64,000 nucleotides of DNA from Bryum argenteum (Eukaryota; Streptophyta; Bryopsida; Bryales; Bryaceae): positions 9,246,345 to 9,310,344 of the forward strand of contig CM073326.1 in the NCBI GenBank assembly GCA_037043015.1, read 5' to 3'. The notes under the pieces are model-generated. The model was not told where the DNA came from. It ran no database searches and saw only the letters and a program-made list of their open reading frames with translations. Positions within the stretch are counted from its first letter, which is position 1. Every line of letters starts with the position of its first letter. A program made the translations under genes and the position numbers. Shown in pieces: positions 56,004 through 64,000 of this stretch.

Positions 56004-56429
56004 ATGCAACGGATTGCAACGGAACGAACTAATGAGCAGTATGGGAAATTTCAGGTGAAGCCAGATGAGAGTGTGCTTCTCGTGGTCTTGCTGTCGGCAG
56101 TCATTTCGATCTCTCTTGTGGACATGCTGGGTAAATGCCCGCCTCAAATGTTCAAACCTGGACGTAGCAAAGTACGACCGAGTGGGACTAAGTGGGGTAT
56201 GGGTCTATCCTTCTTCTATATCATGTTATGCAATTTCGTACAATGTTAATCTGGTGTATATAATCAGCCTGAATATGCAGCTACGTTTCAGACTTGTTTT
56301 GTTGCGTCGTTTCATTTTAAAGTGTTTTGACGACTCACAGCTGCTGTAATCTTCGAGAGACAAGCCAACGAAAAGAGCGACATTGCAAGGAAGTTGGCAC
56401 TATACGACTTGCACTATACGACTCGGTGA
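56004..56429 (+). pseudogene. Second captured fragment: small membrane-protein gene
   Basis: Two exons (56004-56196 and 56341-56429) join in phase 1 to 93 aa. There is one hydrophobic segment (VLLVVLLSAVISISLVDML), then PPQMFKPGRSKVRPSGTKWG and AAVIFERQANEKSDIARKLA, ending LYDLHYTTR. I do not recognise the family. The end of the last exon has a 14-base tandem duplication (GCACTATACGACT twice, 56397-56424), which probably altered the C terminus. It may lack upstream exons, since AG stands just before the first codons. Its position in the insertion beside COG8 suggests capture. Confidence 0.5.
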
Positions 56430-57600
56430 ATTACTAAGTCTATTCAGAGAGTGCGAAGGTTTTGGGAAGCTGATTTGTGCTGGGCACGGCAGAGAAGCAA
56501 AACACTTCAGCTAGTTTAGCTAGTTTAGTGTCACAGGAAGGCCATGTCTATAAATGTAGAAAGCCTATTTTGTTATAATTAGCAGTGGAATCTAGAAAGC
56601 AACGCCACGTGCTATATTGCAGGCTTACTGGCAAGGTCAGAAGAGGATTAGATTATAGATTAGTGCAATATTATCAAAGTATTTGTACCACTGATATATA
56701 CAAGTTTACATATTTACAAATATACAAATTTTCACGTCCACTTTCACCACGAAATTTACAATGGGCCCACAAAACGAAATTTACAATGGGCCCACAAAAT
56801 TGAGTTCCCAAAGAAAATGAGGAAGTTCTCACAATGTTGTTAAAACACCTTCCTAGACGTTGTTCTTCTCCTAGCACTTGCATGGGTGTTGTTTTTACAA
56901 CGCTTGAGAGGCACTCCACTTGCTCTCATCCTTTGTATTTAACAACGTCTGAAGCGTTGTAATAGGGGTGAAATCCCGGAACAATGGGAACGACAACCAT
57001 CGCACAGCCGCCACCACCACCGCAGCCAAATCCTCAACAAGTGAACTTGAACGTACAAGCTCCTGTGGCTGAAGAGGATCTCGTGTCGAGCTGGTTGATG
57101 GATCTCCCCAACATTCGATCGAGAGGCAGTGATATGGCCCAAACTTCAGTAGCTGCGATCCTGACAAGACGATTTGGAAGCTACCATCGCAAATAGAATG
57201 GAAGATGAGTAATATCATGTAGTGGGACAGCATTTGTGTGCTGGACTCATGCTTCTACGGTCGGTATATATATTTGTGTTTTGGTCACTAGGTCCAAGGT
57301 GGGAGATCGCGGTCATAGGATTGGGTTCCGATGACCATGTGAGCTGTGGTGAGTTCCGTGTTTGTCCCGTGGTCACAGGCTCCATGGGCACTCCCGTGGT
57401 CATAGGCTCCACAGATGTTCTGGTCACGCTAGACCTTTCAGGGACCAGCGTTTGCTTTAGTATTTCTGTTTTTGTGATCCAAACTTGTGTGTTGAGGAGA
57501 GGAGGACTTACCATGTCCATAGGAATATTGTACATCAGGTTTTGATGGAATAATATACTACTCGACTAAGGATTTGTGTACGGTACCCTGGTGTATGCAG

Positions 57601-57969
57601 TGGAGTAATTTTGAAATTAGGAATTGTCTAGAGATTGTCTAGAAATTTTGCTTCAGCATACAAATGCAGACATCGGCCCAGCTAGTGACCGTTGAATTGC
57701 GAACGCTGTGTAGAGCCGAGCGCCACTCCGTGTCGAAACAGGAGGGCATTGTCTGTTTGTTCGAGGTCTCACATCAAGAATTGCAGCAAAAGAATGAAGC
57801 ATAGCCTTCGAACTATAAAAAGTTGTTCACCGGATAATTACAGCTGCACTGTCGATCAAAATGGAGATCGCAGTGGGGTATAAATTTTCTATACAACTTC
57901 ACGGATGTGGATCATTATATATCAATTCCCCGTGCATTACGTGTTAGGATCAATTGGCAGTATCCATCT
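57601..57969. other. Rearranged junction and downstream region of copy 12
   Basis: Positions 57650-57750 repeat the upstream region of copy 5, joined to the downstream region of copy 12, as at 48490-48600. The hairpin of copy 12 is at 57847-57875. No gene is supported. Confidence 0.5.
57847..57875 (-). other. Conserved downstream hairpin of copy 12
   Basis: This is the family hairpin with the stem intact and one loop change (CAAAATGG in place of CAGAATGG on the plus strand). It lies about 95 bases after the stop codon. Confidence 0.6.
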
Positions 57970-58437
57970 CTAGACTAGAAAGTGGGTTCTACAAAATCTG
58001 CAAACCCAAGCCTTGCAGATGCTCATCATACTTTCTGGCTTCTGCTGGCTCTCCTCGGCTGATTCCTTCTCCTCAGCTAGTTCCTCCTCCTCCTCGGATT
58101 CCTTGTCCTCCTCCACAATGGCGCTGCACGGCTCCTTAATGCGGAACTGTCTTCGCAATAGAGTGTGCATGGCGAGCTTGCCGTCGGGCTTTTCCTCGAT
58201 AGTAATGCGCTCACAATCACAGCAGTCATCGGAGCTGAGAAACAGCCGGTTAGCGGCGTCGCTCTTGTCCTGCACCAGATATTCCTGATACGTCCAGTTG
58301 ACATCGATCTTCAAACGGTACTCGGAGCCCACTTTGAAGCTGGTGAGCTTGGCGTAACAGTGCCCGCTACCTACTTTCATTGTAAGCGCCTGGTTAGTGG
58401 CGTTGACAATCACTGTGGTAACCTTGGTGTCCAACAT
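57970..58437 (-). CDS. Tandem Cys-rich small protein family, copy 12
   Basis: A single exon encodes 155 aa, starting MLDTKVTTVIVNATNQALTM. It is closest to copy 8; differences include GSGHCYAK for GCGHCYAK, KIDVNW for KLDVNW, SSDDCCDCERITIEEK for the NSDD/REK form, and the linker EEDKESEEEEELAEEKESA. The end is CKAWVCRFCRTHFLV. The frame is intact, and the leader is shared with copy 8. Confidence 0.8.
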   Translation of the reverse strand: MLDTKVTTVIVNATNQALTMKVGSGHCYAKLTSFKVGSEYRLKIDVNWTYQEYLVQDKSDAANRLFLSSDDCCDCERITIEEKPDGKLAMHTLLRRQFRIKEPCSAIVEEDKESEEEEELAEEKESAEESQQKPESMMSICKAWVCRFCRTHFLV

Positions 58438-59344
58438 ACTTGAAGCTTGATACTTAACGACAACTGCGTCCAGGAAACGACAATTAAAGCGCTCACAGAA
58501 GTATGTAGCAATGGAAGAGCAGGCAAGCTTTGACAACTGAAGTGGTGATCGATCGAAGGAGCGGTCGGATGAAGAGATGGTCACACCAGAAGTGTGTTAC
58601 AAGCTTATATCAGAAACATCTGCCTGCACAAACTGCATACAAAATGCAGACTTCGGTAACGGCCTAACGGGTGGGCGGAAATCTACGATTATTGGTATAG
58701 ACTACAGGCGAAACAGGGCAGTCGGCATCACCGCCATCACCAGTTACCAAGTCCACCCTGTATACCGTATACCCTTGTGGGGTCAATCTATATTTGGCAG
58801 TCAATGGCCTACTCTATTACCGTATGACAGGGATGAAATGAAAATTGGTAGAATCGTCCAAACAAGCACATAGGATCAATGATCACAACTTAGTAATTTT
58901 AATTTTCCCCACCACTGAAATTGTTCATCATTTATGATTGCGAAAGTAGTTCTGTAGCTTTTGGATGTGACCTGTCAGGGTGGTATATAAGTAGTTCTGT
59001 AGCTTTTGGATGTAGTTACTTTTCTAATATGCTTCAATTTGCAATGAGACATCCAAATTTTTGATTTCAGAATATTCACGGGAGGCAGGAGCCCTGTCCC
59101 TTCCAAGGAGCCTCTTGAAGTACGTGCACTGCGACCCAGTTTACAATTTTCAAATAGTACTCACTCAAAGTCTGCCACTTCCGAAAACCACATGTATGTA
59201 CATGACCAATATCGAATCAGAAGCTTGGTCCACTACCATATGCATGACTACAACGGTAATGCAAGAAGGATTCTTGAAGCTCCTTCCATTGGTAAGCGCG
59301 AGGCCCAGAGTAAGTTCCAGACAAGCCCTTGATCACTTTTCCTG
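58438..59344. other. Upstream region of copy 12 and decayed duplicate
   Basis: The promoter side of copy 12 matches that of copy 8. Positions 59075-59340 match 41040-41350 and are of unknown origin. No gene is supported. Confidence 0.45.
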
Positions 59345-59580
59345 ACTTCGTCTCCTCTTCCTCCGAATTAGCCACTGCTGAATTGCTTGCGCACCGCCAG
59401 CTTGCCCTCGACGCCCTTTCCGACGATGGATTACCGATGCGCTCTAAGTCGCCACAGTCTTAGGGGTCAAGGAACAGTCGGTTGCTGGGGTTGCTCTTGT
59501 TGAAGTCCTCGGGTACACGGCGTCCACTTTGAAGCTGGTCAGCTTGGTGCAGCAGTGCCCCTTTCATGAGCCCCTATCAG
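59345..59580 (-). pseudogene. Decayed family copy, minus strand
   Basis: On the minus strand the order of family blocks is still visible: a GGGC.CTGCTGCACCAAGCTGA piece matching CYAKL, ACCAGCTTCAAAGTGGACG, then CCAGCAACCGACTGTTCCT (NRLFL), GACTGTGGCGACTTAGAGCG (weak match to DCCDCER), and GGCAAGCTGGCGGTGCGCAA. The frame is lost and several pieces are deleted. It lies back to back with copy 13. Confidence 0.6.
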
Positions 59581-60175
59581 TGTCCACTTGGAGCATGAAA
59601 GAGATCCTTTGACAAACTTATGACGTACGAAAAGTGGAGTACTGCAAACTACCTCTGCACTGAGGCTTCCTCGACCTTGCATGAAATTCGACAGCGACAT
59701 TCGACTCTTGTTTGAATTGGTCGCTTTAAGAAGCCGACAACGTGCCAGAGAAGATTCACGGAGAGGAAACGCGTGAGCGATGCCTGGATGAGCAATAGGA
59801 ATGCCCCCACAGGGCTGAAACAGAGTGTATAGATCCGGTATTCCAGCAGCAGCACGGCAATAGGACGTACAGCCGAAAATGTTGCAATATTATATATGAA
59901 GTGGACTCAGTCAATCCTCTGTTTCGAGATCTGCGGTATCTACAATCGTCTGCACTACTTACCCATCGGGCCGACGAGCGTTGTCTGCAGTTACGATTCC
60001 TCCTGCGAGCTTCTCACTGGCAAGAAGTTCCGGCAAGTAGTTCCGACAAATACATTTCGAGAAACTCAATCAAGTGTTCCTCAGTGGTCATATTCATACA
60101 AATTTGCGGGTGCCTCCTTTGGTGAAGTCATTGAAAAGACAGCTTTCGGAAGAGGCTTCCTTTGAAGCTACAAGT

Positions 60176-60565
60176 ATGATGGATACCAAGGTCACCACAG
60201 AGATCGTCAAAGCCTCTAAGCACGGGCTCATCATGCAACCCTGCACTGCTATGCCAAGCTCACCAACTTCAAAGTGGGCGACGAGTACCGCATGCAGCAT
60301 GATGTAAACTGGACGTATGCAGGACAAGTGCAACCGACTCTTAATCAGTTCCGACGACTGCTGCCACTGCGAGCGCATCATCGTCGGCAAGCTGGCCCTG
60401 CACACTCTAATGCGCCACCAATTCCGCACTCAGGAGCCTTGCAGCTCCATTTTGGAAAAGAAAAAGGAACCTGTCAATGACGATAGCCCGCAGATGGCAG
60501 GAGATGTGATGAGCAGCTGCAGGGCGTGGGTGTTCAGATTCTGTGGAACTTACTTCATAGTTTAG
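60176..60565 (+). pseudogene. Tandem family copy 13, frameshifted
   Basis: The start MMDTKVTTEIVKASKHGLIM is intact, then small deletions shift the frame: the GNxH codons before CYAKL are damaged, a deletion removes much of NWTYQEFLVxDK, and part of the ERI..EE region is missing. The last third is again readable (60317-60565: LISSDDCCHCERIIVG, TLMRHQFRTQEPCSSILEKK, CRAWVFRFCGTYFIV). The DCCDC motif reads DCCHC. It is therefore a decayed copy. The leader matches the remnant at 41550-41880. Confidence 0.75.
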
Positions 60566-61330
60566 CTAGGGACGAATACCTCGATATGCAATTAATCCCT
60601 GTCCAAGATTGTATTGTATACAAGATTGGTACCTCACTACCGTCAAAGTTGTATAGAAACAAAAGTGAGACATTACTGTTAGCTCCACTTGGATCAGCAA
60701 TTCTGTAAATAATTTTCATGTCATTTGACATTAGTTGTTATCCAAAAACTCGACCTCCGATTTTTAGCTCTTGTGTTGTGTCACTTATCAGTCACTATCT
60801 CCTTGAAGGCAGATAAACCCCAAAAGTCAAAGACTCTGTCACCTTTATGTAACTCAATTGCAAAGAGGAATCGGCCTGAATTCGTATGTCATAGTTACGT
60901 CCTCACATATTCTTCAAATCCACCGGTGTTGACTTCTGGCGTGGGTACGGATGATTTATAATGAAATGGTTTCAGATGCTACGACAGAGATGATCTCCAT
61001 ACGTGCGAGATCTCTCGACTGAATTTGAGCCTCGTCAGCGAATTAATGGGTTGAAGCGGGGAGGTGGCAGGAGGCTCGGGAGCGACTGAACGTGGTGGTG
61101 GGGCAGTAGCAGCTTGTGAAAGATCTTATTGAAGAAAGAGACGTGAGCGTCATGGCCATCGCCGATCGGTCACGAGGTTTCTCCACACGGCCCTGTTTCC
61201 GGGAGTACAGTATACTAGTTTAGAGGGATACCTTTCTGGTTTGATCAGGTTGACTGGAGTTGGGCAACACCACTTCGATGGCTTTATTAAAATATGAATG
61301 GGTGCAGATATGGTTGTGTTTCTTTTCTAC
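60566..61330. other. Intergenic between copy 13 and the copia element
   Basis: A family-like downstream piece (AGTTGTATAGAAAC, reading GGTACCTCACTACCG) lies near 60630-60660. The rest has no recognised gene. Confidence 0.45.
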
Positions 61331-61596
61331 TGTTGGGTGATAAATGTTGTTGCTGTAACTGCCAAAGCGACTAACTTAGAAAAGCTGTCTCGGCAGTCAG
61401 TAGGAAAAGCTGTCTCGGCAGTCAGTTAGAAACAGTATCCGCAGTAACTAGCCGAATAGTCATTCCTATTAAGAAAGTACAGAGTGGCATACTCTAGCTA
61501 ATCCCAGCATGGTGGGGCCTCGGCCATGGGTATATAAGGATTAGCTAGCCTCACTTTGAAATCATCTGTTTCTGTCTAATATATCGATTCTCTACA
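61331..61596 (+). repeat. 5' LTR of Ty1/copia element
   Basis: The LTR starts TGTTGGGTGATAAATG and ends TCTCTACA, just before the primer binding site, about 266 bp. It contains a tandem repeat of GAAAAGCTGTCTCGGCAGTC (61378-61428) and a TATA box, TATATAAG, at 61531. The start is inferred from the TG...CA rule; the 3' LTR lies beyond the window, so the border cannot be confirmed. Confidence 0.65.
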
Positions 61597-61609
61597 TGGT
61601 ATCAGAGCC
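61597..61609 (+). other. Primer binding site (initiator Met tRNA type)
   Basis: TGGTATCAGAGCC directly follows the LTR end. It is the common plant copia primer site, complementary to the 3' end of initiator Met tRNA. Confidence 0.85.
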
Positions 61610-61717
61610 CGGTTGTAAGAGTCCAGCTTGCTTCACTATCACAGAATAGTCCAAGGAGCTGCAGTGTTTAGACAGTAGAAATAGTTCAAGTGGTGAGAGA
61701 GTCTAGAGCAGGTTGAG

Positions 61718-64000
61718 ATGGCTTTCAGGGATTCCTCTTTGGGAGATGCTTCTAAACTAGAAGGGAACCCAAACTATAGCGTTTGGAGTTTCAAGATTAG
61801 AAACATGATGTATAGAGAGGATACCTGGAAGCTTGTAGAACCTCCAGCAGGCACGATAGCTCCCACTGATCCAGCCGAAATTGCGGCTTTTCGAATCCAG
61901 AAAAATAAAGCGTTGACAATGATAGCTCTTTCCGTTCATGACAACGTCATACCGCATATAGTCAATATCACCGAACCAGATGAGTGTTGGGCCGTTTTGA
62001 AAAACCTATACGCTAGCAATACTAACTCCAGAAAGCTCATGTTACGCAGGAAACTGCCAACCTTAAGATGGAGGAAGGCACATCGATGTCAAGTTTTTTG
62101 CAGGTCCTAAAGGAGCTGATCAACGAATTTGCGTGCATCGGTCAGAACATTTGTGACTCACAAATTGTTGAGCACGTGCTCATGGCACTCCCGGAGTGTT
62201 ACGAAGGTCTTGTCAATACCCTCATGTATCGACCTGCGCTTCCTACAGTAGCAGAACTCATGACTATTCTCATGCAAGACGAACTTCGACGCGAGATAAA
62301 AGGCAAGCGCAACAACGGAGAAGTACTCCTCGTCAAAGGAGGAACAAAGAAGAACTTTGCCAACAAAAGAGAAGATGGACGACCCAAACAGAAGAAAGTC
62401 GGCAGCGAGTGTCATTTCTGCGGCAGCAAAGAGCATTGGATGCGAGCATGCCCAGAACTAGCTGCTGAGCTCAAGAAGCGGAAGGCGGAGAGATCAACGG
62501 TAAACTTAATCGATAACTTCGAAGGCGAGGATTTCGACTCCGGCGACTCAGAGACCGAACTTGCAGTTAACTGCACCGAAGTGCATCTTGCAAATGGAAA
62601 CGGACACCACACAAGCAGTGACTGGTACTTAGATAGTGGGGCCACGAAGCACGTAACAGGCCTGAAGGACGCCTTAGAAACCTTAGAATTCGGTAGTCAA
62701 TCAAAAGTGAGCACAGCCGGAGGCGAAACGCTCAACGTAGCAGGCGAAGGAGAAGTGGAACTTTCCACTAGCTCTGGAAAAATAAAATTTGATAACATTT
62801 TGTACGTGCCTGGCATTACCAAGAACTTGCTATCTGTAGGAACTATAGCTGATAGAAAGGAAAACTTCAAAATCCTTTTCGACTCTGGACAAGCGTGGAT
62901 ACTCAAAGATTTTCCAATCCCTAGAGATCATCAAGTAGTGGCTACAGGAAGACGCAACAAGCGAAATGGTCTCTACAGATTTCGATCATCAATACTAGAA
63001 TCTTGTGTGAACAACGTCATCAACCGTGAAGGTGACTCTTCAAGAGATTCCATGATCCTATGGCACAAGAGACTAGGCCACGCAAACATGATGACAATTT
63101 TTTTCATGGCCCAAAAGGCCAAAGCAGTAGGTCTACCACTTTTCAAACTCTCAAGTTTTGTATTCCAGGCTTGTCAATTGGGCAAACAATGCCGAACACG
63201 AATACCTACGGGAGCATCTCGGCAGAGTGCCACAACCTCAACAAGTGCGTGCGCAAGCAGGGCCTCTTTGCCGTCACCACCTCAAGTCACTGTAGCCGAC
63301 ACTGCTCGACGTGCCACCACACCACTTGCCCTTCTACATTCGGATCTTTGCGGCCCACTTGCTGTTCCCTCACCGTCAGGCTCCAGGTATATCCTTACAA
63401 TTACCGATGACTTCAGCAGATATACTTGGATCTACTTTCTCAAGAAGAAAAGCGACACCTTGTCTAGATTTCTGTCTTTCAAAACCATGATAGAGCTGCA
63501 GGAAGGTTTCAAGATCAAAGCCATACGCTCTGACAGGGGAGGTGAGTACACAGCCTTAAGCTTTGCAAAATTCTAAGAAGATTCCGGAATTGTGAGGCAG
63601 TTCACTCAGTCCTATACGCCACACCAAAACGGAGTGGCTGAACGTAAGAACAGGAGCTTACTGGAAAAGGCCAGGAGCATGGCGTTTGACAGCCATCTTC
63701 CCGTTCATCTTTGGACCGAGGCTGTCTCAACTGCAAATTACTTAATCAATCGAACGGCAACAAGAGCAAATGGAGGTGCTTCACCATATGAGCAGCTGAC
63801 AAGCTCGAAGCCTTCACTATCCCACCTCAAGGTATTCGCGTGTCGCACGTTTGTCCTGGACACATTACCGACCCGCAAGAAATGGGCACCACGTGCTACT
63901 GCATGCATTTTCTTGGGATATGATCATGAATCGAAAGGCTTCCGCAACTACCATCAGAGTACTGGAAGGATTCTTATTTCCAAAGATGTAAAATTTGACG
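61718..64000 (+). pseudogene. Ty1/copia gag-pol, degenerate, runs off the window
   Basis: Gag begins at 61718 (MAFRDSSLGDASKLEGNPNY, WSFKIRNMMYRED) and shifts frame by one base near 62060. The second frame carries the rest of Gag, a zinc knuckle C-x2-C-x4-H-x4-C (CHFCGSKEHWMRAC), the protease motif WYLDSGATKHVTG, a GAG-preintegrase region (WHKRLGHAN, CQLGKQC) and the integrase core (LLHSDLCGP, DDFSRYTW, IRSDRGGEY). A TAA at 63574-63576 interrupts the integrase; the frame then continues with TPHQNGVAERKNRSLLEKAR, whose Glu completes the D-D-E triad, and WTEAVSTANYLINR. RT and RNase H would lie downstream of the window. The order protease-integrase identifies Ty1/copia. The frameshift and stop make this copy non-autonomous. 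Confidence 0.9.

Larger units (their letters stand above)
54541..56978. mobile_element. 2.4-kb TIR-like insertion carrying gene fragments (Pack-type)
   Basis: Compared with segment S copy 1 (TTTTCAGGAACAATGGG at 47565), this block is inserted with a possible 3-bp duplication GGA. The left end has TCCTACAAGTATTCAACCCC, then ATAACAACGTTTGAG; the right end on the other strand has GGGATTTCACCCCTATTACA and ACGCTTCAG. Both ends are studded with ACAACGTTTGA-like words (about four on each side). Such subterminal repeats, a 3-bp duplication and the TACAAG start fit a CACTA-like element, but the outermost bases do not match well. Inside are COG8 exons and a second gene fragment. No transposase is present. 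Confidence 0.65.
53951..57600. repeat. Duplicated segment S, copy 2 (interrupted)
   Basis: Positions 53951-54540 and 56979-57600 match segment S copy 1 at 46960-47900. The 2.4-kb insertion at 54541-56978 separates them. A second insertion relative to copy 1 lies at about 57202-57475 and contains short repeats (GTGGTCA.AGGCTCCA). The open stretch at 56984-57196 (70 aa, ending LTRRFGSYHRK) has no recognised homolog. Confidence 0.65.

Noticed and set aside
1-64000. tRNA, rRNA or organelle DNA insertion
   Set aside because: I saw no tRNA cloverleaf signature, rRNA motif or organelle gene by reading; a tRNAscan or organelle search would be needed to exclude short ones.

Overview
The window is nuclear DNA of a land plant. 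It has long AT-rich intergenic stretches, genes broken by GT-AG introns, a chloroplast YGGT protein with a transit-peptide-like first exon, a MUR3-like GT47 glycosyltransferase, a plant MADS protein, plant-type repeats (TTTAGGG) and a Ty1/copia element with a Met-tRNA-type primer site. The amplified small-protein family resembles an uncharacterised family I associate from memory with bryophytes and other non-seed plants (possibly Pfam DUF7748), so a bryophyte is my best guess; the species cannot be fixed from sequence alone.

Layout. 0-20.2 kb: a short two-exon membrane protein (minus, 2.5-3.6 kb), a YGGT/YlmG-like plastid protein (plus, 4.5-6.0 kb), a long repeat-rich stretch, an intronless MADS-box gene followed by a 38-A tract (12.8-13.5 kb), and an eight-exon PH + SMP (TEX2-like) lipid-transfer protein of about 960 aa (15.7-20.1 kb). 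28.6-36.6 kb: two apparently intact single-copy genes, lariat debranching enzyme DBR1 (10 exons, 432 aa) and a GT47 exostosin-family glycosyltransferase (5 exons, 557 aa). On both sides of them lies a cluster of a small intronless Cys-rich protein family: three plus-strand copies at 21-26 kb and about ten minus-strand copies plus a decayed plus-strand one at 37-61 kb. At least ten look intact; others are frameshifted, decayed or interrupted.

The cluster grew by segmental duplication. A pair of about 2.5 kb inverted arms (22.6-25.1 and 38.0-40.5 kb) encloses DBR1 and the GT47 gene. A second duplicated segment (46.9-49.3 and 53.9-58.4 kb) carries a family member plus an unrelated unit, and five copies keep the same hairpin downstream.

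Mobile DNA is the other theme. Four elements share CCCYTAAA-type terminal inverted repeats and sit in TTAA sites (7.2, 32.6, 38.4, 50.7 kb); one sits inside the coding sequence of a family member, whose paralogs show the empty site. A 2.4 kb TIR-like insertion at 54.5-57.0 kb carries multi-exon fragments of COG8 (with an in-frame TGA) and of a second small membrane-protein gene, and is absent from the paralogous segment at 47.57 kb. A 154-161 bp MITE occurs twice with 4-bp duplications, once inside a copia gag remnant. The window ends inside a degenerate Ty1/copia element with its 5' LTR at 61.3 kb.

Exon boundaries were set by hand from splice consensus and reading phase; no alignment or expression data were available.
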